Positions 24,459 to 33,952 of a stretch of DNA of 44,879 nt are shown piece by piece; the stretch's first letter is position 1, and the number at the start of each line of letters is the position of its first letter. The translations under genes were made by a program, and so were the position numbers. Origin of the DNA: Porticoccus sp. W117. Its GTDB lineage: Bacteria; Pseudomonadota; Gammaproteobacteria; Pseudomonadales; Porticoccaceae. The stretch spans positions 1-44,879 of the forward strand of contig NZ_JATAAF010000023.1 in NCBI RefSeq assembly GCF_030341905.1, given 5' to 3'. The notes beneath the pieces were generated by a model, which searched no databases, was not told the DNA's origin, and saw nothing but the letters and a program-made list of their open reading frames with translations.

Positions 24459-25561
24459 GTAAATCGCCTTTAAAAGCCCATTCTGCCGTTTCTGAGCAAG
24501 CGGCGGCGTGGTTGATAAAAATGGATGGTGACAAGCCTTTAAGTAAAAAGGAGATGAAGGAGCTTGGGGAATGGTTACATCGCAGCCCGATACATCGCAG
24601 TGAGCTGGAAAGCTTGTGTGCACTGTGGAGTGACAATGTACTAACCGAGCTGATGTTGCCCCTTAGCCAATACGATGCCTCTGCTGAAGAGCCTGCTGCC
24701 GAGGAAAAAGGTTTTTTTAAGCGGCCCTCTGTGCGCTGGGGGGCGATGGCAGCCTGTGCTTTGTGCATTTGTGCATTGCTATTTCTGAACTTTTTACCCA
24801 ACAAGGAATTAGGTGATGGCAATGGCATCTACAGCACAAGCATTGGTGAGCAAAAAACACTCTCATTGCCAGATGGCTCAACGATACTGCTGAATACCAA
24901 CAGCAAGCTTGAGGTTAGCTATGCAGAAAGTCACCGCAATATCTACTTGCTGACAGGCGAAGCCTACTTTGACGTAGCCAAGAATCCTGCCAGACCGTTT
25001 CGTGTCTACGCAGGGGGCGGACGTATCCAAGCGATTGGCACGGCTTTTTCGGTTCACGTTCAGAAAAGCGATGTGAGTGTGATGGTTTCTGAAGGCAGTG
25101 TGGCATTTGCACCATTGCAACAGGCTCTGGCTGACGCTGATGATGTTAAAGGCGACGCCAAAAGAAAGACGGGTGATCGCGAACCGACTGTTGTGGGCAG
25201 CGGTAATGTTCTCAGTGCTGGGGAGTCTGGAACAATAGCGTTGCCGTCACAGCAGCCCAATAGTGAAGCTAAAGTGACCAAAAAGACTATCCCTTCAAGC
25301 GAACTGTTTCGCAAGCATTCCTGGCGCAATGGTTACTTGACATTCTCAGGGGAGAGTTTGGAAGAAGCCATGCAGGAGGTAAGCCGCTATACCACCATGT
25401 CGATCGAAATCAGTGAACCGGAAGTGGCCAGCATTCCCATCGGTGGGCGCTTCAAGTTTAACGAGATGGAAAAAATGTTCGACATTCTGGAGCAAGGCTT
25501 TGGCGTTAATGTCCATCGAGTTAGCGAGAACAAGGTTCAACTCTCTTCCATCAAGGAGTAA
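24455..25561 (+). CDS. FecR-family anti-sigma/sigma regulator
   Basis: 368 residues. The N-terminal cytoplasmic DUF4880-like part contains AAAWLIKMDGDKPLSKKEMKELGEWL; one TM helix at about 95-112 (MAACALCICALLFLNFL); then the periplasmic FecR domain (STSIGEQKTLSLPDGSTILLNTNSKLEV, TGEAYFDVAKNPARPFRV) and a C-terminal STN-like domain that contacts the receptor's signalling domain. It receives the substrate-bound signal from the TonB receptor and releases or activates the ECF sigma factor. A Lys/Asp-rich insertion (about 225-285) lies between the two periplasmic parts. Confidence 0.9.
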   Translation: MSKSPLKAHSAVSEQAAAWLIKMDGDKPLSKKEMKELGEWLHRSPIHRSELESLCALWSDNVLTELMLPLSQYDASAEEPAAEEKGFFKRPSVRWGAMAACALCICALLFLNFLPNKELGDGNGIYSTSIGEQKTLSLPDGSTILLNTNSKLEVSYAESHRNIYLLTGEAYFDVAKNPARPFRVYAGGGRIQAIGTAFSVHVQKSDVSVMVSEGSVAFAPLQQALADADDVKGDAKRKTGDREPTVVGSGNVLSAGESGTIALPSQQPNSEAKVTKKTIPSSELFRKHSWRNGYLTFSGESLEEAMQEVSRYTTMSIEISEPEVASIPIGGRFKFNEMEKMFDILEQGFGVNVHRVSENKVQLSSIKE

Positions 25562-25628
25562 TTGAAATATTTGAAAAGAATTTTTACGGCTTTTTGAACT
25601 TGATTTGTTATATCCCCGAGGGGTTGCC

Positions 25629-28600
25629 ATGCAGTTTTGGCTAACGTTTTTGTGCAATGGTTGCGGGTTTCTAACCTTACGCAATCGTTGGCACCACTGC
25701 GTCAGATATTTAAGCGCGGTGTGCCTGCTGTTGAGTGCCTGTGCCCATGCAGCCAGTCATTCAGATGGCCAAAAACTTTATGAGATCGATATTCCTGAAC
25801 TTAATGCGGCAGAAGCGCTGAATATTTTTGCCGAGCAAACGGACATTGTATTACTTTTTCCCTATGAAAAAGCCAAGCAGTGTCAAGCGAACAAGGTCAG
25901 GGGTCGATTTACCTTGGGGCAAGGGCTCGATGTATTGCTCAAAGGCTCCGGGCTGAAGGGCAATCTCTCTGAAAACGGTACAGTGACTATTTCACTGGCT
26001 ACTCAGAATCAAACCGTAGAGGGGAGAAAAGAAATGCCTAAAAAGAAAAAGTTGAGTTTAGGTGTTCTCGCAGCAATCAGCTCACTGTTTGCTGTTTCAG
26101 CGAATGCTGAAGAAGATAAGTCTGAAGACTCAGGCATTGATGAAGAAATTGTGGCAGTTGGTTCCCAGATTAAGGGCGCCAACATTGAAGGCGCACTGCC
26201 GGTTACCGTTCTCGGTCAGGAAGATATAACCCTGACAGGTGCATCCACTGGTGATGAACTACTGCGCTCCATTCCTCAGATAGGTGAAGTGGCCTTCAGT
26301 AGCGAGCGTTCAGTGGGTGGTGTAAACGATGCTCGTGGCGATGTGGGCTCCATTAACCTTCGTGGTTTGGGCACAGGTAATACGTTGACACTGCTCAATG
26401 GTCGTCGCTTGGTATTGCACCCAGGTACACAAACAGAAAACTTTGTGCCGGTTACCACTGTGAACTCAAATACACTGCCGGTTCGTGGTTTGCAGCGAGT
26501 TGAAGTGTTGCGTGATGGTGCTGCGGCTATTTACGGTACAGATGCCGTAGCCGGTGTGATTAACTACTTGCTTGATGATGATTACGATGGTTCTCAACTG
26601 AGTGTACGTTATGGCACTTCCCAGGGGACGGGTCTTAACGAGGTATCTCTAAACGGCATTACGGGCCTTGAGTTTAACGACGGCAGAACAAAAGTCACTC
26701 TGTCTGGCAGCTACTTTGACCGTAAGGGCTTGCAAGCCAGTGAAAGACCGTATTCTGCTTCCAGCGACTTGCGGCCACTGCTAGAAGGCACGGGCAGTCC
26801 ATTTGAGGGTGATACAGACTTCAGGGGGACCAGTACAGATTCCCCGTTTGGTGAGTTTCAGGCGCCAATTGATGTAGATATTGTTGGCCCAGACGGTGTA
26901 AACCGCAGTTTGACGACATCATCTCGTCGCTTCCACACGCAGCCTCTTGGTAATTCCGGTTGTATCGCCGGTACGGAAGGCTTTAATCCCGAAAACCCTG
27001 GCGTGTGTCTTGACAATGGTATTCTGTCTACTACCAGTAGCGATGAGAATTTGCGCTCAGATCGCAACAGAGTTCGTTCATTAACCTCTGATGTCGAACG
27101 CCTCAACATCTTCGCTTTTGTGAATCATGAATTTGAAAGCGGCCACGAATTTTTTGGTGAAGCCTCTTACTACCAGGCCGAGACGTTGCGTATTCGTGAG
27201 CAGGCCGGGGTATTGGGCAGCCAGGAATTTGATATTAATGCCAATGCATACTGGAATCCGCTGGGGCCGACAACGTTGGCCGACGGTGTAACCCCTAATC
27301 CAAATCGATTGGCAGGTATCGATGCGCCTGCTGAAGGCCTTGGTTTGCGGGTTCGGGACTTCCGGGCAATCGATACAGGCTTGCGCAATATCGAAGTGGA
27401 AAATGACAGTTATCGACTGCTGGGTGGTATACGTGGTTCGCGAGGCGATTGGGACTGGGAATCTGCGATTGTTTACTCAGAGTTTGAAGTGGAAGATGTG
27501 GCTAAAAACCGCATCAGCCTGACACTGCTTCGCGATCAAATTAATTTAACAACCCCTGATGCCTACAACCCTTTCCTGGGCGGGGACTTATCCGATCCCT
27601 CCAACCCCATTAACCCCGGTTCAAACGTCAATTCGCAGGCAGCCCTTGATGCAATACGTATTGATGTAACGCGTAAAAGCAGAACAACACTGGCTTTGTG
27701 GGACTATAAACTGTCTAACGCCAGTTTGTTTTCGTTGCCTGCCGGCGATGTAGGCCTGGCGACAGGTGTGGAAGTACGTCGTGAGACGTACCGCGATGAT
27801 CGTGATGATCGCCTCGATGGAACCATTACCTTTGAGCGTACAGAAGGTGATGCCAGCACTGAAATCGGCACTGATGTGGTGGGTTCCAGTGGTACTCCTG
27901 ACAGCAGCGGTGATCGCCGGGTCATTTCTGCCTATGCAGAATTTCTGGTGCCTATTCTGGCAGACCTGCCGCTGATTCAGCGTCTGGATGCACAGATTGC
28001 GGTTCGCTACGAGGACTTTGACGACGTGGGCTCTACAACCAAGCCAAAATTTGCCCTTTCTTGGCAGCTGGTTGATTGGTTCAAAATTCGCACTGCGTAT
28101 TCGGAAGGATTCCGTGCCCCCAACATTCCTCAGATTGTAGAGCAGGGGGTTTCTCGGGTGAATACTCGTACCGATGTTGTACGTGATGAACGACAAGGCA
28201 CAGAAGAGGTTCGTTCAGGCAGTACCAGCTTGCAACCAGAAGATGATGAAAACATCGCTGTTGGTTTCGTTTTTACCCCGCTCAATGATCTGACATTTAC
28301 CTTGGACTGGTGGAAAATTGAACAGGAAGGTGTCGTCGGTATCCTTGGCGGGCAAAATCAGTTGTTGTTTGACTCACTTCTGCGCGCACAGGGGTCTTTT
28401 AACCCCAATGTGATTCGACAGCCTGATGAAGCCGACGGTACTCCCGGTGAAGTGATTCGAGTTCTGGATTCGTACTCCAACCTTTCACCAAGAAGCATCG
28501 AAGGTGCGGATGTATCTCTGGAGTACTCTTTGGATACAGACCTGGGTGACTTTACGTTCAAGCTGAACGCTGCACGATTGATTGAGTTCACCCAAGAACC

Positions 28601-29060
28601 CGATGCTATTTCTGCACAACTGCTTGCCGCTCAAGAGTCTGGCCTTATCAGCCCTGTTACCGGTGAGGCCGCCGTGCCAGTAACGCTGAATGTTGGTAAT
28701 GCGGGAGATTTGCGTCGCGAAAATGGCCGCCCGGATTGGCGTGGCAGTGTGTCTTTGAGATGGCGTAAAGATGAGTGGGGTGCCGGCATATTCACAAGTT
28801 ATGTCGATGATGTTGTAGATACCTCTGCAACCCTTAGCGACGGCACTCTGTTCCCTGTGGGTAGCTTCCTGCGAACCAACGTTAACCTGGATTACCGCTT
28901 CCAGGATGGCGCTTTGGATGGCACTCGCGTCAGGCTGGGCGTGCGTAATATCGCTGATCGTGAGCCGCCTCTGGCGGATAACGCGTTTGGTTATTTTAGC
29001 TCGCTGCATTCAAACCGCGGTCGTTACCTGTATCTCGATCTTAGCAAGCGTTTCAACTAA
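25629..29060 (+). CDS. TonB-dependent receptor with STN signalling domain and an internal second signal peptide
   Basis: 1,143 residues from ATG 25629 (GAGGGG upstream). A first signal peptide ends near AHAAS (residue about 40), an STN domain follows (IDIPELNAAEALNIFAEQ, residues about 48-115), then an unexpected second signal peptide (MPKKKKLSLGVLAAISSLFAVSANA, about 136-160). The plug begins after that (SINLRGLGTGNTLTLLNGRR, LRDGAAAIYGTDAVAGVINY) and the 22-strand barrel ends in a C-terminal RF-N. ATG 26034, the first codon of the second signal peptide, has AGAGGGGAG 7 nt upstream and could be a second start giving a receptor without STN. It follows fecI-fecR, which places it under surface signalling. 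Substrate unknown. Confidence 0.9.
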   Translation: MQFWLTFLCNGCGFLTLRNRWHHCVRYLSAVCLLLSACAHAASHSDGQKLYEIDIPELNAAEALNIFAEQTDIVLLFPYEKAKQCQANKVRGRFTLGQGLDVLLKGSGLKGNLSENGTVTISLATQNQTVEGRKEMPKKKKLSLGVLAAISSLFAVSANAEEDKSEDSGIDEEIVAVGSQIKGANIEGALPVTVLGQEDITLTGASTGDELLRSIPQIGEVAFSSERSVGGVNDARGDVGSINLRGLGTGNTLTLLNGRRLVLHPGTQTENFVPVTTVNSNTLPVRGLQRVEVLRDGAAAIYGTDAVAGVINYLLDDDYDGSQLSVRYGTSQGTGLNEVSLNGITGLEFNDGRTKVTLSGSYFDRKGLQASERPYSASSDLRPLLEGTGSPFEGDTDFRGTSTDSPFGEFQAPIDVDIVGPDGVNRSLTTSSRRFHTQPLGNSGCIAGTEGFNPENPGVCLDNGILSTTSSDENLRSDRNRVRSLTSDVERLNIFAFVNHEFESGHEFFGEASYYQAETLRIREQAGVLGSQEFDINANAYWNPLGPTTLADGVTPNPNRLAGIDAPAEGLGLRVRDFRAIDTGLRNIEVENDSYRLLGGIRGSRGDWDWESAIVYSEFEVEDVAKNRISLTLLRDQINLTTPDAYNPFLGGDLSDPSNPINPGSNVNSQAALDAIRIDVTRKSRTTLALWDYKLSNASLFSLPAGDVGLATGVEVRRETYRDDRDDRLDGTITFERTEGDASTEIGTDVVGSSGTPDSSGDRRVISAYAEFLVPILADLPLIQRLDAQIAVRYEDFDDVGSTTKPKFALSWQLVDWFKIRTAYSEGFRAPNIPQIVEQGVSRVNTRTDVVRDERQGTEEVRSGSTSLQPEDDENIAVGFVFTPLNDLTFTLDWWKIEQEGVVGILGGQNQLLFDSLLRAQGSFNPNVIRQPDEADGTPGEVIRVLDSYSNLSPRSIEGADVSLEYSLDTDLGDFTFKLNAARLIEFTQEPDAISAQLLAAQESGLISPVTGEAAVPVTLNVGNAGDLRRENGRPDWRGSVSLRWRKDEWGAGIFTSYVDDVVDTSATLSDGTLFPVGSFLRTNVNLDYRFQDGALDGTRVRLGVRNIADREPPLADNAFGYFSSLHSNRGRYLYLDLSKRFN

Positions 29061-29078
29061 TTCGCCTTGTACTTAAGT

Positions 29079-29105
29079 AGGGGGAGCTTTGCTCCCCCTG
29101 TTTTT
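29079..29105 (+). terminator. Intrinsic terminator after the TonB receptor
   Basis: AGGGGGAGC-TTT-GCTCCCCCT, a perfect 9-bp stem, followed by GTTTTT. It would end or attenuate the fecI-fecR-receptor transcript before the peptidase gene. Confidence 0.85.
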
Positions 29106-29139
29106 ATCCCGAGTTTTATTGTCTTTGATGGAGGGTTAT

Positions 29140-30324
29140 ATGCTGCATCCAGGCAGGTTTCTTGTATTTGTTATTTTTCTATTACCTATAGCTGGTTTTG
29201 CGCAAAGTAACAATGAGCGGGCAACATCAGTTAATGTGGCATGCGAGTTTGATGGCGTCAGCTTCGACGCTAACTTCGAAACAGGGCGCCTGAATGGCTG
29301 CCGCAAACTGGGCAAAAAAAACTACGAGCTCATTATCAAGCCAGAATCCCTGCCTGCCCACAACAGCCCGTGGTATGCGTTTCGGGTTGTTTCTGAAACA
29401 AAACAAAGAATAACCGTGCGCCTCACCTACACGGAAAAATCACATCGCTATCACCCAAAAACCAGTACGGATAAAAGGCAGTGGACTCCCTTGCCTAAAA
29501 AGTCTGTCAAAGAATTGAAGGATGGCAAACAGATTCGTATGAGGCTGGCTGTTGGCCCTGAGCCCACCTACGTCGCTGGTCAGGAAATTTTAGATAACAA
29601 CTTCCATACCCACGTGGAAAATGTATTGGCGAAAAAACCTTATCTTACAAAAACTGAGATAGGTAAATCTGAGCAGGGCAGGCCCATTTACAAGCTGGAA
29701 AGTAACACATCAAAGAGCAGTGATTATCTGGTCATCGTCGGTCGTCAGCACCCAGCTGAGGTAACAGGTGCACTGGGCATGATGTTCTTTGTCAATACAC
29801 TGCTGGCAGATACTCCTGTGGCGAAGCAGTTCAGGGAAAAGATAAACCTGCTGATTGTGTTTAATCTCAATCCAGACGGGGTTGCCTTGGGTCACTGGCG
29901 AAAAAACACCAACGGCATAGACCTTAATCGTGACTGGGGGCCGTTTAAACAGGCAGAAACCAGCGCTATTGGTAAACAACTTGCCCGTTTCAAGAATACT
30001 GACAAAGAGCGCATCCGTTTTTTTGTGGACTTTCACTCCACAACAAGGGATATCTTTTACACGTTGCCAGACGATCTGCCGGGCAACCCTGCCGAGTTTA
30101 TTAATACATGGCTCGACAATATTCAGGGCCGCATGCCCGATTACAAGCTGCGCCGCAGGCCAGGATACAACCCCAAAACCTACGTTTCCAAAAACTACAT
30201 CTACAAACACCATGGTGCACCGGCAGTTACCTATGAATTTGGTGACAATACCAGTCGACAGCTTATTCGCGCCCAGGCGACGGTGGGCGCGGAGGAGCTT
30301 ATGAAAATGCTGATTGGTTCATAG
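29140..30324 (+). CDS. Secreted M14-family zinc carboxypeptidase
   Basis: 394 residues from ATG 29140 (GGAGGG upstream); a longer frame from 29089 lies mostly in the terminator. Signal peptide ends near IAGFAQ. A beta-sandwich N-domain (about 25-155) precedes the M14 catalytic domain. Zinc ligands H204, E207 (RQHPAE) and H299 (DFHST), catalytic E366 (TYEFGDNT), and the substrate Asn-Arg motif DLNRDWGPF are all present. It removes C-terminal residues from peptides, or acts on peptidoglycan peptides in related members. Its place after the FecI/FecR/receptor genes suggests processing of a peptide-like substrate in the periplasm. Confidence 0.9.
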   Translation: MLHPGRFLVFVIFLLPIAGFAQSNNERATSVNVACEFDGVSFDANFETGRLNGCRKLGKKNYELIIKPESLPAHNSPWYAFRVVSETKQRITVRLTYTEKSHRYHPKTSTDKRQWTPLPKKSVKELKDGKQIRMRLAVGPEPTYVAGQEILDNNFHTHVENVLAKKPYLTKTEIGKSEQGRPIYKLESNTSKSSDYLVIVGRQHPAEVTGALGMMFFVNTLLADTPVAKQFREKINLLIVFNLNPDGVALGHWRKNTNGIDLNRDWGPFKQAETSAIGKQLARFKNTDKERIRFFVDFHSTTRDIFYTLPDDLPGNPAEFINTWLDNIQGRMPDYKLRRRPGYNPKTYVSKNYIYKHHGAPAVTYEFGDNTSRQLIRAQATVGAEELMKMLIGS

Positions 30325-30357
30325 TAGTTGGCGAGTAGGCTTTCGGCCCAGTGGTTG

Positions 30358-30395
30358 AAAAAAGCCCCACTCGCACTCTGTCGAATGGGGCATTT
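30358..30395. terminator. Bidirectional terminator-like hairpin after the peptidase gene
   Basis: GCCCCACTCG (30364-30373) pairs with CGAATGGGGC (30382-30391), nine of ten positions, flanked by AAAAAA on the left and ATTTA on the right. On the minus strand it is followed by TTTTTT. A second, weaker hairpin AAAGGC-TAGC-GCCTTTTT is at 30449-30466. Confidence 0.6.
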
Positions 30396-30504
30396 ACGGC
30401 CACCAGGGCGGTGGCCTGGGGTAGGCATGTCATTTAAAGGAGCACTATAAAGGCTAGCGCCTTTTTCCATGAGCTGCCGAGTTTCCGCTGAACGGTTGTT
30501 GCTA

Positions 30505-30783
30505 GGGCCTGTTCACACTGATTGAAACATCACTGCTGGGAGCCATTTTTTTGCCCAGCAAGGCAGAAGGAGTGCCGTGTGGTTATTCCACATAAGCGAC
30601 TGATAACGCAGCTGGGCGGGAAAATGGCCCCAGCCCTTTGGGTTGCGCTAAAAAAGCGCCACTCGGTGTTGCTCGTCGCTACTCCCCATTATGGAGAGGG
30701 GAATGACCAAACCACTCTCCTCGCGCCTAGATTGGCGCTTTTTTAGTCACAACAGTGGCGATTCAATTAGTGTGAACAGGCCC
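30505..30783 (+). mobile_element. MITE-like element, copy A
   Basis: 279 bp. Terminal inverted repeats begin GGGCCTGTTCACACT and extend about 24 bp. The interior is closely similar to the reverse complement of 34376-34641. Flanking TA on both sides (gcTA...TAat) could be the target duplication. It encodes no transposase, but has an internal frame of about 70 residues conserved between copies, which I regard as incidental. It lies between the M14 peptidase and ggt genes. Confidence 0.85.
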
Positions 30784-30846
30784 TAATGCACTCCCCAGTA
30801 CAGCTCACTATTGCTATGATGCCCGCAATCAGAGGAGATTACGCCC

Positions 30847-32583
30847 ATGTTGCGCCGCTATTTGGCTCGTGTTTTTGCCGTACTGATCGCCAGCTGTCAT
30901 TTGCAAGCGGCAGAAACGGAACCTGAAGCCCCAATTCTTGATCTCGGTGCCAGAGTGCATCCGGAAATTGGTGAGGCGGGCATGGTCATCGCGCGGGATG
31001 CGGTCGCCAGCCAGGTGGGAGCGGACATCCTCGCCCAGGGTGGTAACGCGGTGGATGCGGCAGTGGCCACTGGCTTTGCGCTTGCGGTTACTTTTCCTCA
31101 GGCGGGTAATATCGGTGGCGGCGGTTTTATGTTGCTGCATTTGGCAGAAGAAAACCGCACCATTGCTCTGGATTACCGGGAGTTGTCTCCGGCAGCGGCC
31201 CATCGGGAGATGTTCTGGAATCAGGAGGGTGGTGTAGACGGTGAGCGGGCTCGCGGCAGCCATCAGTCCGCCGGAGTGCCTGGCACCGTTGCAGGGCTGG
31301 TTCATGCCCAGCAAAAATACGGTTCGCTGCCACTGAAGAAGGTGCTGGCGCCAGCCATTGAATTGGCTGACAAAGGTTTTACCGTCGGCTACCCATTGGC
31401 GTTTTCCCTGCAGCGCCGGGGTGCGCGCCTGAAAGAAAACCCGGCAGCGGCGAGTTATTACTTCAAACCCGATGGCAGCGGTTATCAGCCTGGCGACAAG
31501 TTAGTGCAGAAAGACCTTGCCTGGACGTTGACGCAAATCGCTGAGAAAGGCGCTGACGGCTTCTACAAAGGCGAAGTAGCCAAGCGTATTGTGGCGGAAA
31601 TGGAGCGGGGAAATGGCCTGATTACCTTGGACGATCTGGCCCAGTACCAGGTGGTAGAACGCCAGCCAGTCACCGGCACCTATCGAGGCTACCAGGTGGT
31701 ATCCATGCCACCGCCATCATCCGGCGGCGTACACCTTATCCAGATGCTCAATATGCTGGAAGGCTTTGATGTACAGCAGATGGGCCACAACAGCGCCTAT
31801 TACATCCACACCCTGACGGAAGTCATGCGTCGGGCTTATGCGGATCGCAGCAAATACCTGGGCGACCCGGATTTTTTCCAGGTGCCGGTGGATCAGCTGA
31901 TCGACAAAAACTACGCGGAGCAATTGCGCAAAACCATCGACCCGGTACGGGCGACTCCTTCGCTGGAAGTATCGCCGTCCCTGCCGCAGGTGGAGGAAAG
32001 CCCGCAAACCACCCATTACACCGTGTGGGACAAGCAGGGCAATGTGGTGAGCAATACCTACACCCTGAACTTTTCCTACGGCAGCGGCATCGCCGTGCCG
32101 GGAACAGGCTTTTTGCTCAACAACGAGATGGATGATTTCTCTGCCAAGCCGGGGCAACCCAATGCCTATGGCTTGGTGGGTGGAGAGGCCAATGCCATCG
32201 AGCCGCGCAAGCGCCCGCTGTCATCCATGACACCCACCATGGTGTTCAAGGATGGCAAACCCTGGATGGCTACCGGCAGCCCCGGAGGTAGCGCTATTAT
32301 CAATGTGGTGTTGCAGACCATTCTCAATACGGTGGATTTTGATATGAGCGTGGCGGAAGCGGCAATTGCACCGCGTATTCACCATCAGTGGTTGCCGGAT
32401 CGTCTGCGCCTGGAAAAGGGCATCAGCCCCGATACCCAGCTTCTGTTGGTGCGTCAGGGCCACCACCTTAACTCCGGCCGCTGGATGCCGGGGCGTACCA
32501 GTACTATCGTGTTTGAAAATGGCCGTTGGTACGGCTACTGCGATCCTCGCTGGCCCGGCGGTGCGGCAATTGGGGTGAAGTAA
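30847..32583 (+). CDS. ggt: Gamma-glutamyltranspeptidase
   Basis: 578 residues, usual length. Signal peptide (AVLIASCHLQAAE). Autoprocessing occurs before the catalytic Thr at T388 in QTTHYTVWD. Substrate residues include RELSPAAAH, GSHQSAGVPGTVAGL, FSYGSGIAVPGTGFLLNNEMDDF and KRPLSSMTPT. It hydrolyses or transfers the gamma-glutamyl group of glutathione and related peptides in the periplasm. GAGGAG precedes the ATG. Likely monocistronic or with the small gene 30 bp after it. Confidence 0.96.
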   Translation: MLRRYLARVFAVLIASCHLQAAETEPEAPILDLGARVHPEIGEAGMVIARDAVASQVGADILAQGGNAVDAAVATGFALAVTFPQAGNIGGGGFMLLHLAEENRTIALDYRELSPAAAHREMFWNQEGGVDGERARGSHQSAGVPGTVAGLVHAQQKYGSLPLKKVLAPAIELADKGFTVGYPLAFSLQRRGARLKENPAAASYYFKPDGSGYQPGDKLVQKDLAWTLTQIAEKGADGFYKGEVAKRIVAEMERGNGLITLDDLAQYQVVERQPVTGTYRGYQVVSMPPPSSGGVHLIQMLNMLEGFDVQQMGHNSAYYIHTLTEVMRRAYADRSKYLGDPDFFQVPVDQLIDKNYAEQLRKTIDPVRATPSLEVSPSLPQVEESPQTTHYTVWDKQGNVVSNTYTLNFSYGSGIAVPGTGFLLNNEMDDFSAKPGQPNAYGLVGGEANAIEPRKRPLSSMTPTMVFKDGKPWMATGSPGGSAIINVVLQTILNTVDFDMSVAEAAIAPRIHHQWLPDRLRLEKGISPDTQLLLVRQGHHLNSGRWMPGRTSTIVFENGRWYGYCDPRWPGGAAIGVK

Positions 32584-32613
32584 GAATTAGACCTTTTCAG
32601 GGAGGAAATAAAA

Positions 32614-32997
32614 ATGAGCAAGAAAGCAATACAGGAAAACAATGGTTTAACTTTTTGGGTGCGGTTTCCGTTATCACTTGTTTTTGCGGTAGCTCTTATT
32701 TTTCTATTCGAATACCTGTGTGAAAAAATTCAGCCTCAGGGATATAAGAATGGCTTTATTGAGGGTGTTAGAAGCGCGGGCGTATGGGTTTTGCTGTATT
32801 GGGGGCTCGGTTTTCACAAACATAAGATAATTATTGAAACCTCAACTCCACCCAGTGAGGTTGGCCGAGTCCAGATTATTAAACAGCAAGTAAGCCTGAC
32901 AGAAGAGGAATTAAAAATCAGCGAAAATATTCGTCGCTATAAAGAACAGCAACGCATAAGAAAGGCGAACAGACGCTGGTGGGAGTTTTGGATATAA
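32614..32997 (+). CDS. Small membrane protein, unknown
   Basis: 127 residues, strong GGAGG ribosome site. TM segments at about 16-36 (FPLSLVFAVALIFLFEYL) and about 55-70 (AGVWVLLYWGLGF), then a charged cytosolic tail with SLTEEELKISENIRRYKEQQRIRKANRR, ending WWEFWI. 30 bp after ggt. No family recognised. Confidence 0.65.
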   Translation: MSKKAIQENNGLTFWVRFPLSLVFAVALIFLFEYLCEKIQPQGYKNGFIEGVRSAGVWVLLYWGLGFHKHKIIIETSTPPSEVGRVQIIKQQVSLTEEELKISENIRRYKEQQRIRKANRRWWEFWI

Positions 32998-33016
32998 AGT
33001 TGCTGGCCAGAGAGTA

Positions 33017-33050
33017 GGGTGGATTAGTTGCAAAGCAACGTAATCCACCC
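33017..33050. repeat. Palindromic GGGTGGATTA repeat between convergent genes
   Basis: GGGTGGATTAGTTGC pairs with GCAACgTAATCCACCC (one bulge) with an AAA loop. This GGGTGGATTA/TAATCCACCC palindrome is a familiar small interspersed repeat. It lies between two converging genes and could terminate both. Confidence 0.7.
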
Positions 33051-33070
33051 CGTGATCATGAAGAAGCCAG

Positions 33071-33844
33071 TTATTTTTTCTCCTGTTCCATGGATAGCTC
33101 TGGCAGATGCATGTAGATGGTGTAGCTGCTGCTCTTGAAGTTACTGTCGAAATCATCAAACATTTTGTCGACTTTTTCTTCCGACTTCATGTGCTTGATG
33201 GCTGCCTCGCGGAAGCTGACTTTGGGCGGTTCCATGGCGGCAAAGTTTTCGTAGGGGAATACCAGCATCAACACTTCTGGCCCGGTTACTGAGTAAGACC
33301 AACCCCAGCTTCTGTCCCATTTCATGTCTTTTGCCATTTTGCTGATGGCCGCTACGGATTTGCTGGCTCTGGAGTCGGCTTTCAGTTTGAACTTCTGCAC
33401 CCCGACAAACTTGTAGCCTGTTTCGCTGTTTTTCCAGTTGCCATTTTCGTGGTCGATGCGGCTGTATTGGTGTTGATAGTTAGCCACGTAAGGGTCGACA
33501 TTTTTGTTCCAGTGCTCGGAAATTTTGCTTTTCTCACCCCAGGCACTGTAGGCGTCACGATCTGCCCAGTTAAAACAGCAGTAGCGAATTATATAGTGGT
33601 TCAATGATTCCCCAGTGTGTGGCACGTATATTTGCCAGGCCCGTGGGTCGCCGGCTTTTTTGCGTGCCTTCATATGGTCAGTAAAGGCTTTTTCAAATTC
33701 GTCCTGCATACCGTCTTTAACGGTAACTACCCAGCTTTCTGCCAGTGATGGCGGTTTTTTATCTTCTGCTTGCAAAGCCAGTGGCGTCAGAAATAAAGCA
33801 ACTAATGGCCAGAACAGATATTTTCTTTTTATAAAGATTTTCAT
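33071..33844 (-). CDS. Periplasmic protein, unknown (possible ferredoxin-like fold)
   Basis: 257 residues with a signal peptide ending near LALQAED. The body has two similar-looking halves with motifs such as SWVVTVKDGMQDEFEKAFTDHM and YSVTGPEVLMLVFPYENFAAMEPP, which suggests a tandem dimeric alpha-beta-barrel (NIPSNAP/ABM-like) fold; this is a guess from pattern. CCF and a few Trp residues are conserved-looking. Single gene, own ribosome site (AGAGGA region). Confidence 0.6.
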   Translation of the reverse strand: MKIFIKRKYLFWPLVALFLTPLALQAEDKKPPSLAESWVVTVKDGMQDEFEKAFTDHMKARKKAGDPRAWQIYVPHTGESLNHYIIRYCCFNWADRDAYSAWGEKSKISEHWNKNVDPYVANYQHQYSRIDHENGNWKNSETGYKFVGVQKFKLKADSRASKSVAAISKMAKDMKWDRSWGWSYSVTGPEVLMLVFPYENFAAMEPPKVSFREAAIKHMKSEEKVDKMFDDFDSNFKSSSYTIYMHLPELSMEQEKK

Positions 33845-33952
33845 GTTTTAATCCTCTAGTTGAAACACCAGCAAGCATAGACACTAAATAGTGCCGTTGC
33901 CGGCAAATCACGCTAAAGGTTGAGTTTGTATGCTACCTAAGGATTTCTGCTG

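Noticed and set aside
30522-30746. 75-residue frame, also present on the minus strand at 34373-34624
   Set aside because: Both lie wholly inside the two MITE copies; their similarity reflects the repeat DNA, and neither has a convincing ribosome site.
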